Assembly: GCF_001723305.1 (NCBI RefSeq)
Contig: NZ_LPWF01000035.1
Location: 32,358 to 96,357, forward strand
Direction of reading: 5' to 3'
DNA: 64,000 bases
Source of the DNA: Methyloceanibacter superfactus
GTDB lineage: Bacteria > Pseudomonadota > Alphaproteobacteria > Rhizobiales > Methyloligellaceae
The translations under genes were made by a program, and so were the position numbers. Under the pieces are notes generated by a model. It ran no database searches and was not told the DNA's origin. It saw nothing but the letters and a program-made list of their open reading frames with translations. Every line of letters begins with the position of its first letter. The first letter of the stretch is position 1. Positions 56,276-64,000 of the stretch are shown here, piece by piece.

Positions 56276-56994
56276 GCCTCGTCCGGCACGAAGGCGCCGG
56301 GGGGAATCATTCCCGGCTCGACATAGGCCAAATGAAGCGCATCGAGCTGCGCCCATAAAACATGCGTCTTGAAGCGGAGCGCATCGAGCACGCCCTGCTG
56401 TGCCTCGGGCGTGCGAGCGTTCTGCTTCACATATTCAAGCGCGAAGTCGGCATCGCGCGGCGCTTGCGTCAGGCGGCGCTTGAAATAAGCCATCACGTCG
56501 TCGCTGATGAAGTCGTAATTCTCCAGCATGCCGGCGATGCGCGCCTTGTGGATGTTCGGCGCGAACAATTCGGTGAGCGAGGACGCAACCGCTTCCACTA
56601 GCGTCTTCTCGCGCACGAAGTTCACATAGGCTTCCACAGCGAAGACCGTCTCGGGGAGGGCGCCTTTGCGCGAGATGACATAGTCGCGGTCGAGGCCGAG
56701 CCCGTCGGTCAGCACGAGCCAGCGCTCGATGCCGCCTTCCTCCTCGCCATAGCCGTCATGGTCCATGATGCGATGCAGCCACTCGCGGCGAAGCTCGCGG
56801 TCATGGCAGCGGCTCATCAGGGCGGCGTCCTTGCGGGGCACGGCCGACTGGTAGCAATAGCGGTTCAGGGCCCAAGCCTGCACTTGGCCCTTATTCAGCT
56901 TGCCGCCATGCAGCAGCGCATGAAAGGGATGCTTATCGTGATACTGAGCGGCGCCGATGGCGCGCAGCTCTTGCTCCAGTTCGTCAGGGCTCAT
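56272..56994 (-). CDS. pqqC: Pyrroloquinoline-quinone synthase PqqC
   Basis: The protein has 240 aa from ATG 56994 (GTG 57006 is an alternative). The seven-helix fold is marked by YHDKHPFHALLHGGKLNKGQVQAWALNRYCYQ and RIMDHDGYGEEEGGIERWL, which hold His and Arg residues of the active site. PqqC carries out the final ring closure and oxidation to PQQ with O2. It is the first gene after pqqA on this strand; pqqB is missing between them. Confidence 0.96.
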   Translation of the reverse strand: MSPDELEQELRAIGAAQYHDKHPFHALLHGGKLNKGQVQAWALNRYCYQSAVPRKDAALMSRCHDRELRREWLHRIMDHDGYGEEEGGIERWLVLTDGLGLDRDYVISRKGALPETVFAVEAYVNFVREKTLVEAVASSLTELFAPNIHKARIAGMLENYDFISDDVMAYFKRRLTQAPRDADFALEYVKQNARTPEAQQGVLDALRFKTHVLWAQLDALHLAYVEPGMIPPGAFVPDEA

Positions 56995-57027
56995 TATCTT
57001 CGTCACGGCTCTACACCTCGATCTCAA

Positions 57028-57411
57028 CCATTGGTCTGGGAGGATAAACTAGCCCGGCGCCGCTGCCGCCTTCTTGATGCGCGTCAATCCTCAAATATTG
57101 TCTACTAATGGCGCTTCTTCGTGAGCGCCTTTGAATCGGTCTATACCATGTAGAAACATGGTGATGCGCAATGAGAGTTTCATGACTCGTTCATGAACAC
57201 TGCGTTGATGCCGGATTAAGAACGTCTGAACGGGCTATCGGCTCTTAGCGAGCCATCGTAGACGAAAGGCCGAAGCGGCGCCATTGCGTGGCCGCGACTG
57301 GCCGTCCCCCCAGAGTCCTCCCCCCAGAGTCCTGCCCCCAGATGTGCGAAACGGCGATCTGGCTCCCGCCGGACCGCCGCTTCGCGATTTCCGAGATGAG
57401 GAAAAGCCGGA
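57028..57411 (-). other. pqqA-pqqC intergenic region with tandem repeats and palindromes
   Basis: In most clusters pqqB lies here, but no pqqB-like ORF is present in any frame. The region holds a 14-bp unit repeated in tandem at 57305-57318 and 57319-57332 with a degenerate third copy at 57333-57346; on the transcribed strand it has three G5-G6 runs. It also holds a perfect palindrome GTTCATGAAC (57189-57198), a 6-bp hairpin ACCATG/CATGGT (57145-57162) and another 6-bp hairpin (57110-57129). These could be a promoter, attenuator or processing region that sets pqqA above pqqCDE. Confidence 0.6.
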
Positions 57412-57501
57412 CTAAGCGCGGTCCAGCTCGGCCGGCAGGTAGCTCGTCACTTCCATGCCAGACTCCGTTTCCTCAACCGTCGGCTTGTGCCACTCACGCA
57501 T
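57412..57501 (-). CDS. pqqA: PQQ precursor peptide PqqA
   Basis: The 29-codon ORF starts at ATG 57501 with a strong AAAGGAG ribosome site and ends at TAG 57412-57414. The peptide begins MREWHKPTVEE and contains the crosslinked pair in EVTSY, followed by LPAELDRA. The Glu and Tyr become the PQQ skeleton. It is divergent from oxyR. Confidence 0.95.
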   Translation of the reverse strand: MREWHKPTVEETESGMEVTSYLPAELDRA

Positions 57502-57596
57502 GATAGTTCTCCTTTCGCGAGTTTAAGACCAAGCATCGGTCGGGACGGTCCCTTGAACGTTTTGCGAACCCGAACTCAAAGGATCGCCCGACTCTG

Positions 57597-57636
57597 CGAT
57601 TGGAATATGCGATCGTGTCATGATAATTTCCAATCG
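57597..57636. promoter_or_regulatory. 9-bp inverted repeat in the pqqA-oxyR divergent promoter
   Basis: The arms CGATTGGAA (57597-57605) and TTCCAATCG (57628-57636) are perfectly complementary with a 22-base spacer, 40 bases in all. The repeat lies 38 bases before the oxyR ATG and 96 before pqqA. Its span fits a LysR-type tetramer site that could control both genes. It does not clearly match the E. coli OxyR consensus. Confidence 0.55.
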
Positions 57637-57673
57637 TATTTCCTTATAGAAAGCATAAGCGCTCCTTATCGCC

Positions 57674-58615
57674 ATGGTTTCCCTCAGGCAGCTTCGCTAT
57701 CTCGAGTCGCTCGCCGAGACGCGGCACTTCCGCCACGCGGCGGAGGCGTGCGCCGTCAGCCAGCCGGCGCTCAGCATGCAGATCAAGGAGCTGGAGGACG
57801 AGCTCCAGCTCAGCCTCGTGGAGCGGCGCAAGTCCGGCGTGGAGCTGACCGAGAAAGGGGTGGAGGTGGCCCGGGCGGCGCGCAGCATCCTCGCCTCGGT
57901 GCGCGATCTCGTCGACTACGCCAAGCAGCAGGAGGGCTTGCTGTCGGGCGTGCTCAAGCTCGGCGCCATCCCCTCGATCGCACCCTATCTCCTGCCGGCC
58001 GCCTTGCCCGCCTTACAAAAGCGCTTTCCGGCCCTCAAGCTCCAGTTGCGCGAGACGGTGACGGAAAACCTCGTGCATGAGCTTGTGACCGGCGATCTCG
58101 ACGTTATTCTCGTCGCCTTGCCGATCGACGATCCCGAGGTGGAGACGCAATATCTGTTCGCCGACAGCTTCATCCTGGCGACACAGGCCACACCTGAGAA
58201 CGCGAAGCTGCGGGGCGCCACGCCGGACATGCTTGCCGATGAGAGGCTGCTGCTGTTGGAGGAGGGCCACTGCTTGCGCGACCAGGCGCTGTCCTACTGT
58301 CACATGATGACGCGCGAGGCGCGCGAGAGCTTCGGCGCGTCGAGCTTGGCCACCATCGTGCAGATGGTGGCGAACGGCTATGGCGTCACGTTGTTGCCGG
58401 AGATGGCCATCGAGAGCGAGATTCACCGCGGCGGCGATATTCGCCTGTTGCGTTTTCCGGCGCCGGAGCCCAAACGCGAGATCGGGCTCGCCTGGCGCAA
58501 GACCTCGCCGCGTAAGGACGAGTTCGCGCAGTTCGGTAAGCTGCTCTGCGAGATCCTGCCGAAGCCAACCAAGAAGCCTACAAAGCCCAAGAAGAACGGA
58601 GGCCGAAAACGTTAA
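57674..58615 (+). CDS. oxyR: OxyR-type LysR-family peroxide-responsive regulator
   Basis: The protein has 313 aa. An N-terminal winged helix (residues 1-60; AACAVSQPALSMQIKELEDEL-like recognition helix) is followed by the LysR effector domain. Cys200 and Cys209 in EGHCLRDQALSYC match the redox cysteines 199 and 208 of E. coli OxyR, so a peroxide-driven disulfide switch is expected. The C-terminus is a Lys/Pro-rich extension. In the divergent region with pqqA it may control both itself and PQQ production; that is inferred. Confidence 0.9.
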   Translation: MVSLRQLRYLESLAETRHFRHAAEACAVSQPALSMQIKELEDELQLSLVERRKSGVELTEKGVEVARAARSILASVRDLVDYAKQQEGLLSGVLKLGAIPSIAPYLLPAALPALQKRFPALKLQLRETVTENLVHELVTGDLDVILVALPIDDPEVETQYLFADSFILATQATPENAKLRGATPDMLADERLLLLEEGHCLRDQALSYCHMMTREARESFGASSLATIVQMVANGYGVTLLPEMAIESEIHRGGDIRLLRFPAPEPKREIGLAWRKTSPRKDEFAQFGKLLCEILPKPTKKPTKPKKNGGRKR

Positions 58616-58635
58616 GCACCCAAATCTCGATCCTC

Positions 58636-60180
58636 TTGGCAGTGTTGATCTTCGCCAGGGCGGGTCTCGTGCGCGTGGCGCGGCCGGTGTCCGACTTCTA
58701 CGTGGCGGCGCGGCTGATGCCCGCCATGTTCAACGGCATGGCTATCGCAGCCTCCTTCATGGCGGTGCTGGTGTTCGTCGGCTTGGCCGGCGGACTGGGC
58801 CCCGATTGGCAGGGCGTCACGACATTGCTGCTGGGCGGCGGCGCAGGCCTGATCGTGGCCGGAGTGCTGCTCGCGCCTTACTTGCGTGCCTATGGCGGCT
58901 ACACGCTGCCGGACTTTCTCGCCGAGCGTTTCGGTGGCGACAAGATCCGGCCGCTCGCGGTGCTGGCCATCATTCTCTGCTCTTTTCCGGCACTCGCCAC
59001 CGTGCTGCTCGGTTTCGGCATGCTTAGCGCCGCGCTGTTCTCCCTACCGGCCGTCACTGGCATCGGCTTCGGCGTCGCGATGATCCTGGTGTGCACGCTG
59101 ATCGGTGGCATGCGCTCGCTGAGCCTGTCGCAGATCGCTCAATATGCCCTGCTGCTGGCAGCCTCGCTGACCGCGGTCATGGTCGTGCTCTGGCAGGCGG
59201 AAACGCTGCTCGGCGAAAGCCAGTTGCTGATCGATGAGGTGATCCCAGGCCTCGGACTGCAAGATTTCGCGCAAGACGACGCGGTCAACCGCTTCGCCCT
59301 GATCTGCTGCCTGGCGGCAGGGACCGCCTCGTTGCCGTTTCTCCTCATGCGGAGCTTCACGACCCCCACGCCCGGCAACGCGCGGACTTCGTTTTTCGTC
59401 AGCGTGCTCTTCGCCGGGGCGCTGTGCTTGGCCGCACCGGCCTTTGCCGCGCTGTTCGAGGCGGCCTGGGTAAAGAGCGGTGACAACTTGTCGATGATCG
59501 CCGAGGGGGTGCTGACAGTGGCGGCGATCGCCGGGCTGCTCGCCGTCGGCAGCGCGCTCGCCCTGTGCATCGCCAACGCGGTCTCCTACGACCTCTACTT
59601 CAAGGATGCGCACCCCACGGCATCTACCCGGCGGCGGCTGTTCGTGGCGCGCCTGTCGGTGATCTTGGTGGCGGGGCTCGCCGCGCTTGCCGCGATGGCC
59701 GAGCCGCAAGCGATGTTGACGGGCACTGCGGCGGCGTTGTCACTGGCGGCCAGCGCCTTTCTGCCGGCGCTCGTGCTCGGCGTGTGGTGGAAGCGCGCCA
59801 GCGCGGACGCAGCGCTTGCAGGCATGATCGCCGGGCTCGCCGTCTGTCTCTATTACATGATCGCGCCGCACACGATCCCGTTCGCCTTCTTCGAGTCGTC
59901 GAGCGTCTTCTCCAATGCGACCGACGCGCAGAGGTCGGCCTATGAGTCGTTGCAGCAGAGCTACTATCTCACCAATGGGGCCGCGCAGGAGGCGGTGCTG
60001 GCGAAATGGGACGCCGCGGCGCGCCCGATCGCCAATTGGTGGGGTGTGCGGGGGGCCTTCGCAGGGCTCTTCGCGGTGCCCGTGGGCTTCCTCGTGATGA
60101 TCGGCGTGAGCCTGTTCACGGCGGCGCCGTCCGAGGACGTGCAGCGCTTCGTGAAGGGCTTGCGCGAGCGGACCGTCTGA
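58636..60180 (+). CDS. Sodium:solute symporter (SSS family)
   Basis: The annotated frame is 514 aa from TTG 58636. About 13 membrane helices and the pattern DFYVAARLMPAMFNGMAIAASFMA with LSLSQIAQYALLLAA match the acetate/proline-type Na+ symporters (ActP-like). The frame is open upstream of the TTG and reads LSTQISILLAVLIFARAG, with a GGAGG near 58598 but no ATG/GTG/TTG in place; an ACG at 58609 or a lost base may hide the true start. The gene begins at the oxyR end and is probably co-transcribed. Substrate unknown; acetate or another organic acid is a guess. Confidence 0.82.
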   Translation: MAVLIFARAGLVRVARPVSDFYVAARLMPAMFNGMAIAASFMAVLVFVGLAGGLGPDWQGVTTLLLGGGAGLIVAGVLLAPYLRAYGGYTLPDFLAERFGGDKIRPLAVLAIILCSFPALATVLLGFGMLSAALFSLPAVTGIGFGVAMILVCTLIGGMRSLSLSQIAQYALLLAASLTAVMVVLWQAETLLGESQLLIDEVIPGLGLQDFAQDDAVNRFALICCLAAGTASLPFLLMRSFTTPTPGNARTSFFVSVLFAGALCLAAPAFAALFEAAWVKSGDNLSMIAEGVLTVAAIAGLLAVGSALALCIANAVSYDLYFKDAHPTASTRRRLFVARLSVILVAGLAALAAMAEPQAMLTGTAAALSLAASAFLPALVLGVWWKRASADAALAGMIAGLAVCLYYMIAPHTIPFAFFESSSVFSNATDAQRSAYESLQQSYYLTNGAAQEAVLAKWDAAARPIANWWGVRGAFAGLFAVPVGFLVMIGVSLFTAAPSEDVQRFVKGLRERTV

Positions 60181-60207
60181 ACCCGGAAGCGAAGCCGGAG
60201 GCGATCG

Positions 60208-60803
60208 TTACTCGACCGAGGCGCTGGCGGCGCCGGGCGGTGGCGGTCCGCCGAGGAGGCGGAAGCTGTCGCGGAAGCGTTCGGCCCCGTCACTCTTGGC
60301 GTGGCCCTTGGGTCCGGCGGACACCAGCATGTAGACCCGGTCGCCGTTGGCCACCAGATCGACGAGATGATTGAGCTTGCCTCTGCCGTCCTCGGCAATG
60401 GCCTCGTAGCCCGGCCGCTCGTCGATGGTCTTGGCGCCCTTGTTGCGCACCTTCGTGCCGCTGCCCTTGGCATAGGCGTTGACGACCTTGGCGAAATAGT
60501 CGGGTTTCGGTGGGCTGGGCGCCCGGCTTCCGGATATTCGAAGACCACCACGCTATAGACCGTGTCGTCGCTGACACTCACTTGATAGTCGTGCTGGAGC
60601 AGCGGGTTCTGGCCGGAGACCGGCGTGCTCACCGCTTTGGGCTTGGCGGTCGCGCCGGGAAACGAGGCGACGAAGCCCCGCTCCGAGAAGTGGAATTCGC
60701 GCCATTTCGGCGGCTCGGGCGCGGGCGCATCCTCCGCGGCGATGCACGGAGCGGCCAGCGCCAGAAGCGCTATCGAGGCCAAAGCGATGCGTCGAACAGG
60801 CAC
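60208..60803 (-). CDS. Secreted protein of unknown function (frame-broken)
   Basis: The start is GTG 60803 with an AAGGGAT site; a signal peptide runs through ALASIALLALAAPCIAA. The mature part reads KWREFHFSERGFVASFPG, a pattern seen in small secreted proteins with one beta-rich domain. Near 60525 the frame breaks, and KPDYFAKVVNAYAKG follows in the next frame to the end at 60208. About 198 aa. No catalytic motif is visible. Confidence 0.7.
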
Positions 60804-60893
60804 TGCAGATCCCTTCGTCGCCTGCGTGTAGAATCGCAAGTCTACCCGATCATCCCGTATGGTTCACCCGTGACACGCATGCGCCGGCGGTAG

Positions 60894-62517
60894 TCAGCCT
60901 TGCGACGCCGCCGACAGCGCCCGGCGGTACATCGCTTCCACATCGGCCTTCAGGTCGCGCCGGGAGTCGGGGCGCAAATACAGCATATGCCCGCCGGCAT
61001 AGTCCTCAATGGTGATCGGCGTCGCGCCCTTGAGCGGCGGCAGCTGCCCCACGAGATAGGTCGGCACCATGTAAGGCGTGATGAGGTCGGTGTAGCCGGT
61101 GGCGATCATCACTTCGAGCGCGCGGTTGGAAGCGCGGGCCTCCTGGATGTCGTCGAGCACCCCGGCATAGCCTTGCCGTGTCGGGCTGGTGCCGAAATCC
61201 CATTTGTTGCGCACGTCGCGATTGAGCAGGCGGTAGGGCTCGTCGGTCCTATAGGCGAGGTCAGTCTGGGCGTAGTCGACGAAGGCCGCGCTCCATAGCG
61301 GGATCGTGGCGTCGAGCACGGGGTCGGGGCCGTGCGGCCATGCGCTCGAGGGATGCGGATCGGGGCCGCTGACGCTGCCGTCATAGCGGCTCAACAGCTG
61401 GCCGCCGTCGCGGTCGAACTCCTTGATGAACACAGAGGGCGAGACACGCGCCAGGTGCTGTTCCACCTTGTCCAGGGGCAGACCAGTCAATTCCGCCACG
61501 CGGGCGCTTGCCGTCTTGCCGCCTTGCTCGGCGCCCGAAGCCAGCGCCACTAGGTAATCGGACAGGGCATAGTTTTCGGCGTCGGCCAACGCATCCTTAA
61601 GCGCTTGCCGCCCGGTGACGCCGTCGCTCTCGAGCTTGACGGCGGCGTAAGAGGGCAGCGCCAGCGCCCAAAGCATTGGGTCGTAGTCCTCGCCGTGGAT
61701 CATGGAGAACTCGAGCGCGGGTGACACGAGCACCAGCCCGCTCGGCGAGATGCCGGTGGTCTTCTGCAACTCGCGGGCGATGGTCGCGGCGCGGAAGCCG
61801 CCATAGCTCTCGCCGGTGAGGAACACGGGCGAGGCCATGCGATTGTTGTCGATGAGATAGAGCCGGATGAATTCGGCGAGCGACTCGGTGTCTTGCTTCA
61901 CGCCCCAGAAATCCGACTCCTTCTTCTCGCCCGCGGCGCGGCTATAGCCGGTGCCCACCGGATCGACGAAGACCAGGTCGGTGAAGGAAAGCCAGCTCGC
62001 GTCGTTGTCGGCGAGGCGCGGCGGCGGCCCGAGCAATTCCCCCGTTGTCCGTGGCCTCGATGATCTTCGGGCCCATCGCGCCGAGATGGAGATAGGCGGA
62101 GGCCGCGCCCGGACCGCCGTTGAAGACGAAGGTGACGGGGCGGCCGGTGTCGGCGGGCGACTTGGTATAGGCGACGTAGAAGATCTCGGCCGTGATCTTG
62201 CCCTTCTCGTGGAGCGGGAGGGCGCCGGCGACGGCACTGTAGGTCAAGGCGGCGCTGCCCTGTTGCAGCGTGTGGGACGTGGTCACGGCGGGCGGCAGGA
62301 GCGGTTTTGCCGCCTCTTGGCTCTCGTCCTTGCTCCCGTCGTTGCTTTCTTGCCCCTTGGCTTGCCCCTCGGGCGCGGACTGTTGAGTGACGGGCTTGGG
62401 CTCGGGCCTGGGCGCGTGGACGTCCTCGGCTCGCGCGCCGGAGAAGACGGCGAAGGCGGCAAGGAAGGCGGCTAGGCAGACTGGTCCGGCGAGGTGGCGT
62501 CGAGAAGCGTCTGTCAC
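60894..62517 (-). CDS. S10-family serine carboxypeptidase-like peptidase (frame-broken)
   Basis: The start is taken as GTG 62517, giving a signal peptide (CLAAFLAAFAVFSGARA); ATG 62568 is possible. A disordered Pro/Glu-rich stretch precedes VTFVFNGGPGAASAYLHLG, the oxyanion region. An extra G in a run at 62039-62043 breaks the frame; ELLGPPPRLADNDASWL follows. The nucleophile is in GESYGG, the acid in GYTDLITPY and His in YAGGHMLY, a full S10 triad. About 541 aa. It would release C-terminal residues from peptides in the periplasm or outside. Confidence 0.88.
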
Positions 62518-62675
62518 TTTGATGTGCTCTCTGGCTGGAGACGGCAATGGCCCTTGCGAGGGGGGCATCACAGACTTATGCAAGCAAGCGGGCAGTCTCA
62601 AGGCGCGGAAATCCGTGACAGTCCTTGCCGGCTACCACCATCACCGCGCCATCATTTGAGAGCAGCAACGGGTCC

Positions 62676-62954
62676 ATGGTGAGAAAAGCCTTCATCTTGG
62701 CCTTGCTTGCACCGATGGCGACGGGGTTTTTCGGCTGCGCCGATCGGGAGGAGATCCGCGCAGATCGTGTGGCCCAACAGGTGGCCAAGGATGCGGAGGA
62801 GGAGGCAGCTTGCCGCCCTAAAGGCGACCCGGGAAGCGCCGAATATGATGCCTGCCGCCAGGAATTGGCGAACAAGCGTGCCCAGAAGGCCGAGATCGAG
62901 TACCAGAAGCGCCGGGATTTCGACCGGGTGTTGGGCGGTCTCGACGATTTGTGA
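62676..62954 (+). CDS. Small putative lipoprotein with charged helical domain
   Basis: From ATG 62676 the protein has 92 aa. A hydrophobic leader ends FFGC, close to a lipobox, so it is probably lipid-anchored. The rest is a highly charged helix (EEIRADRVAQQVAKDAEEEAACRP) with two further Cys that may pair. No family is recognised. Confidence 0.65.
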   Translation: MVRKAFILALLAPMATGFFGCADREEIRADRVAQQVAKDAEEEAACRPKGDPGSAEYDACRQELANKRAQKAEIEYQKRRDFDRVLGGLDDL

Positions 62955-63313
62955 GCGTGAGCGCGTTTCCCGCCACACCCTTCTTACAAAATCATGCGAT
63001 CCCGAGTTTGGCCGTTGGCCCCAATGGGTTTGACCGCTAAGCTGAGGCGAGCGGAGATCTGACGGCCAACAGCCTGCCGTTTCTTTAGGTGCCCTCCAAG
63101 CGTGGGGCGGCGCAAAAGCGCCTTGTTCGAGGCGGGGGCGATCTCCTACGGTAGGCCGTCGCGGCCAAAGACTCCGGTTCGTCGGGGCGGAAGCCCCGTC
63201 ACGGCGCCCTTTGTTTAGCGTTCCGTTGTTTAGCGTCCTCGGGGATGAGTAGGGATGAGTCTTGTAACCCATGAGGCTCGACCTGGATTCGGGTTCTAGC
63301 GGAGCCTCTCTGC
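62955..63313. other. Intergenic region with hairpins and short direct repeats
   Basis: A 5-bp GGCGC-AAAA-GCGCC hairpin followed by TTGTT (63109-63127) may end the lipoprotein transcript. A second hairpin CGGGGC-GGAA-GCCCCG lies at 63183-63198. Just after it, TTTAGCGT and GGGATGAGT each occur twice within about 50 bases (63210-63260). No gene was found. Confidence 0.5.
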
Positions 63314-64000
63314 ATGGCCAGTCCGATGCGCAAAAAACGTGCCTGGTCGACGCGGGAAGACGACGCTGAGTCGAGGGAAACAGCCGCGCTCGAGGCATCG
63401 GTCGCCGCGGCCCAGGATACCGCCGCGAAGTCCGGCGCGTTCCTCTCCACCGCCAAAGAGGACCTGACCGACCACAAGCGCTGGCTGCAGGCGCAGAGCG
63501 CCGCCGTCGATCGCGACCGCGCCCGGCACGAGCGCTGGCTACAGCGTCAGCGTGAGCACCGGGTCGCCGCCGCCCGGCGGGAGCGCACCAAGCGCCGCCG
63601 GCAACTCATGCGTCAACGGGCGACGCGCGCGGTGCAGCAGGCGACATGGGCGGCGCTACTCTTCGTCCGGTCCCTGGTCCTGCTCGCCGTCGCCAAGATC
63701 GTCGCCGGGTTCAAATATGCCGGGGCGTTGATCGCCGCCTTCGCGGGCTATGTCGCGCGTCTCGTCGCGGCGGGCTTGCGCTTTACGGGTGCACAACTGT
63801 CCGCCGCCGGGCGTTGGTTCGCGGCGATGATGTCGGCGGGGCTCGCATGGACCGGGGCCAAGGCGCAGGCGTCCGCCCGCGCCGGCGGCTCGACGCTGGC
63901 CGCCGGGTCTTCGCTGGTGGCGTCCAAGGCCGGGGCCGCCGGCCGTTCGGCCAGCCGGTCGCTCGGCAGCGGGTTTGCCCTGGCGTCGGCGAAGAGCGCG
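63314..64000 (+). CDS. Partial coiled-coil/membrane protein of unknown function, open at window end
   Basis: An ATG at 63314, about 10 bases after a GGAG, opens a frame of 229 codons that is still open at 64000. Residues 15-100 are charged and helical with repeated Trp-containing units (HKRWLQAQSAAVDRDRARHERWLQRQ), then very basic. Hydrophobic helices follow (about 112-130 and 137-155). The visible end is Ala/Gly/Ser-rich. The layout suggests a membrane-anchored protein with a large Ala-rich part. No family is recognised. Confidence 0.6.
   Translation, partial: MASPMRKKRAWSTREDDAESRETAALEASVAAAQDTAAKSGAFLSTAKEDLTDHKRWLQAQSAAVDRDRARHERWLQRQREHRVAAARRERTKRRRQLMRQRATRAVQQATWAALLFVRSLVLLAVAKIVAGFKYAGALIAAFAGYVARLVAAGLRFTGAQLSAAGRWFAAMMSAGLAWTGAKAQASARAGGSTLAAGSSLVASKAGAAGRSASRSLGSGFALASAKSA

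Noticed and set aside
57288..57503. A + strand ORF across pqqA and its downstream gap
   Set aside because: It is antisense to pqqA, which is fully recognisable with a strong ribosome site.
1..64000. CRISPR arrays, insertion sequences, prophage or integron
   Set aside because: No regularly spaced repeats, transposase, integrase, terminal repeats or phage genes were seen; composition and gene types look chromosomal throughout.

Overview
The window is high-GC DNA from an alphaproteobacterium, most likely a methylotrophic member of the Hyphomicrobiales (Hyphomicrobium/Methyloceanibacter-like). The evidence is a PQQ cofactor cluster (pqqA, C, D, E) with two periplasmic binding proteins of the quinoprotein-dehydrogenase type, an A-B fused Mrp/Pha antiporter operon, a HmuQ-type heme monooxygenase, class I PHA synthase, a BTLCP cysteine peptidase and a DUF3126 protein. 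This placement is inferred from gene content; no rRNA is present.

Layout. 0-5.3 kb: tRNA-Leu(UAA), a secreted EF-hand protein, a membrane GGDEF protein, phaC and an orphan pstB. 5.4-12.8 kb: a metal/low-oxygen-looking locus (DUF5132 and HMA2 proteins facing a P2-type ATPase and a divergent SAM synthetase, then a molybdopterin oxidoreductase). 12.8-15 kb: hmuQ, dps and a zinc-sensor-type diguanylate cyclase. 15-21 kb: mnhAB-C-D-E-F-G. 21-35.6 kb: housekeeping and accessory genes (FAD monooxygenase, zf-CHCC, hydrolase, cysE, BTLCP, PilZ, PAS, rhomboid, CBS, patatin, hisI, folE, Fe-S scaffold, cupin, yidD, thrS, ada). 35.6-43.6 kb: vWA protein, nitroreductase, flavin reductase, nadK, cutA, glpK and two tandem Aat-like genes. 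43.6-50.6 kb: a cyclic-nucleotide neighbourhood (lone CNMP domain, SulP-STAS-CNMP transporter, CHASE2 adenylate cyclase) followed by a caspase-like protease. 50.9-60.2 kb: an HExxH protein, the two PQQ-associated binding proteins, pqqEDC and pqqA, oxyR and a sodium:solute symporter. 60.2-64 kb: a secreted protein, an S10 peptidase, a lipoprotein and an unfinished coiled-coil/membrane ORF.

The genes suggest several linked activities. PQQ synthesis is placed back-to-back with an OxyR-type redox regulator and near binding proteins of the methanol-dehydrogenase type. c-di-GMP is represented by two GGDEF proteins and a double-PilZ protein; cAMP by one cyclase and two CNMP proteins. FixK/FnrN-like half-site pairs lie upstream of the DUF5132 operon, the ATPase/metK unit and dps, which fits a low-oxygen or stress regulon.

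A strong caveat applies: about 27 single-base frame breaks were traced in 16 genes. In nearly every case conserved sequence resumes at once in another frame, so most are probably sequencing or assembly indels in GC-rich runs rather than decay. Coordinates of such genes are given for the whole reconstructed gene. No CRISPR array, insertion sequence, prophage or integrase was seen.
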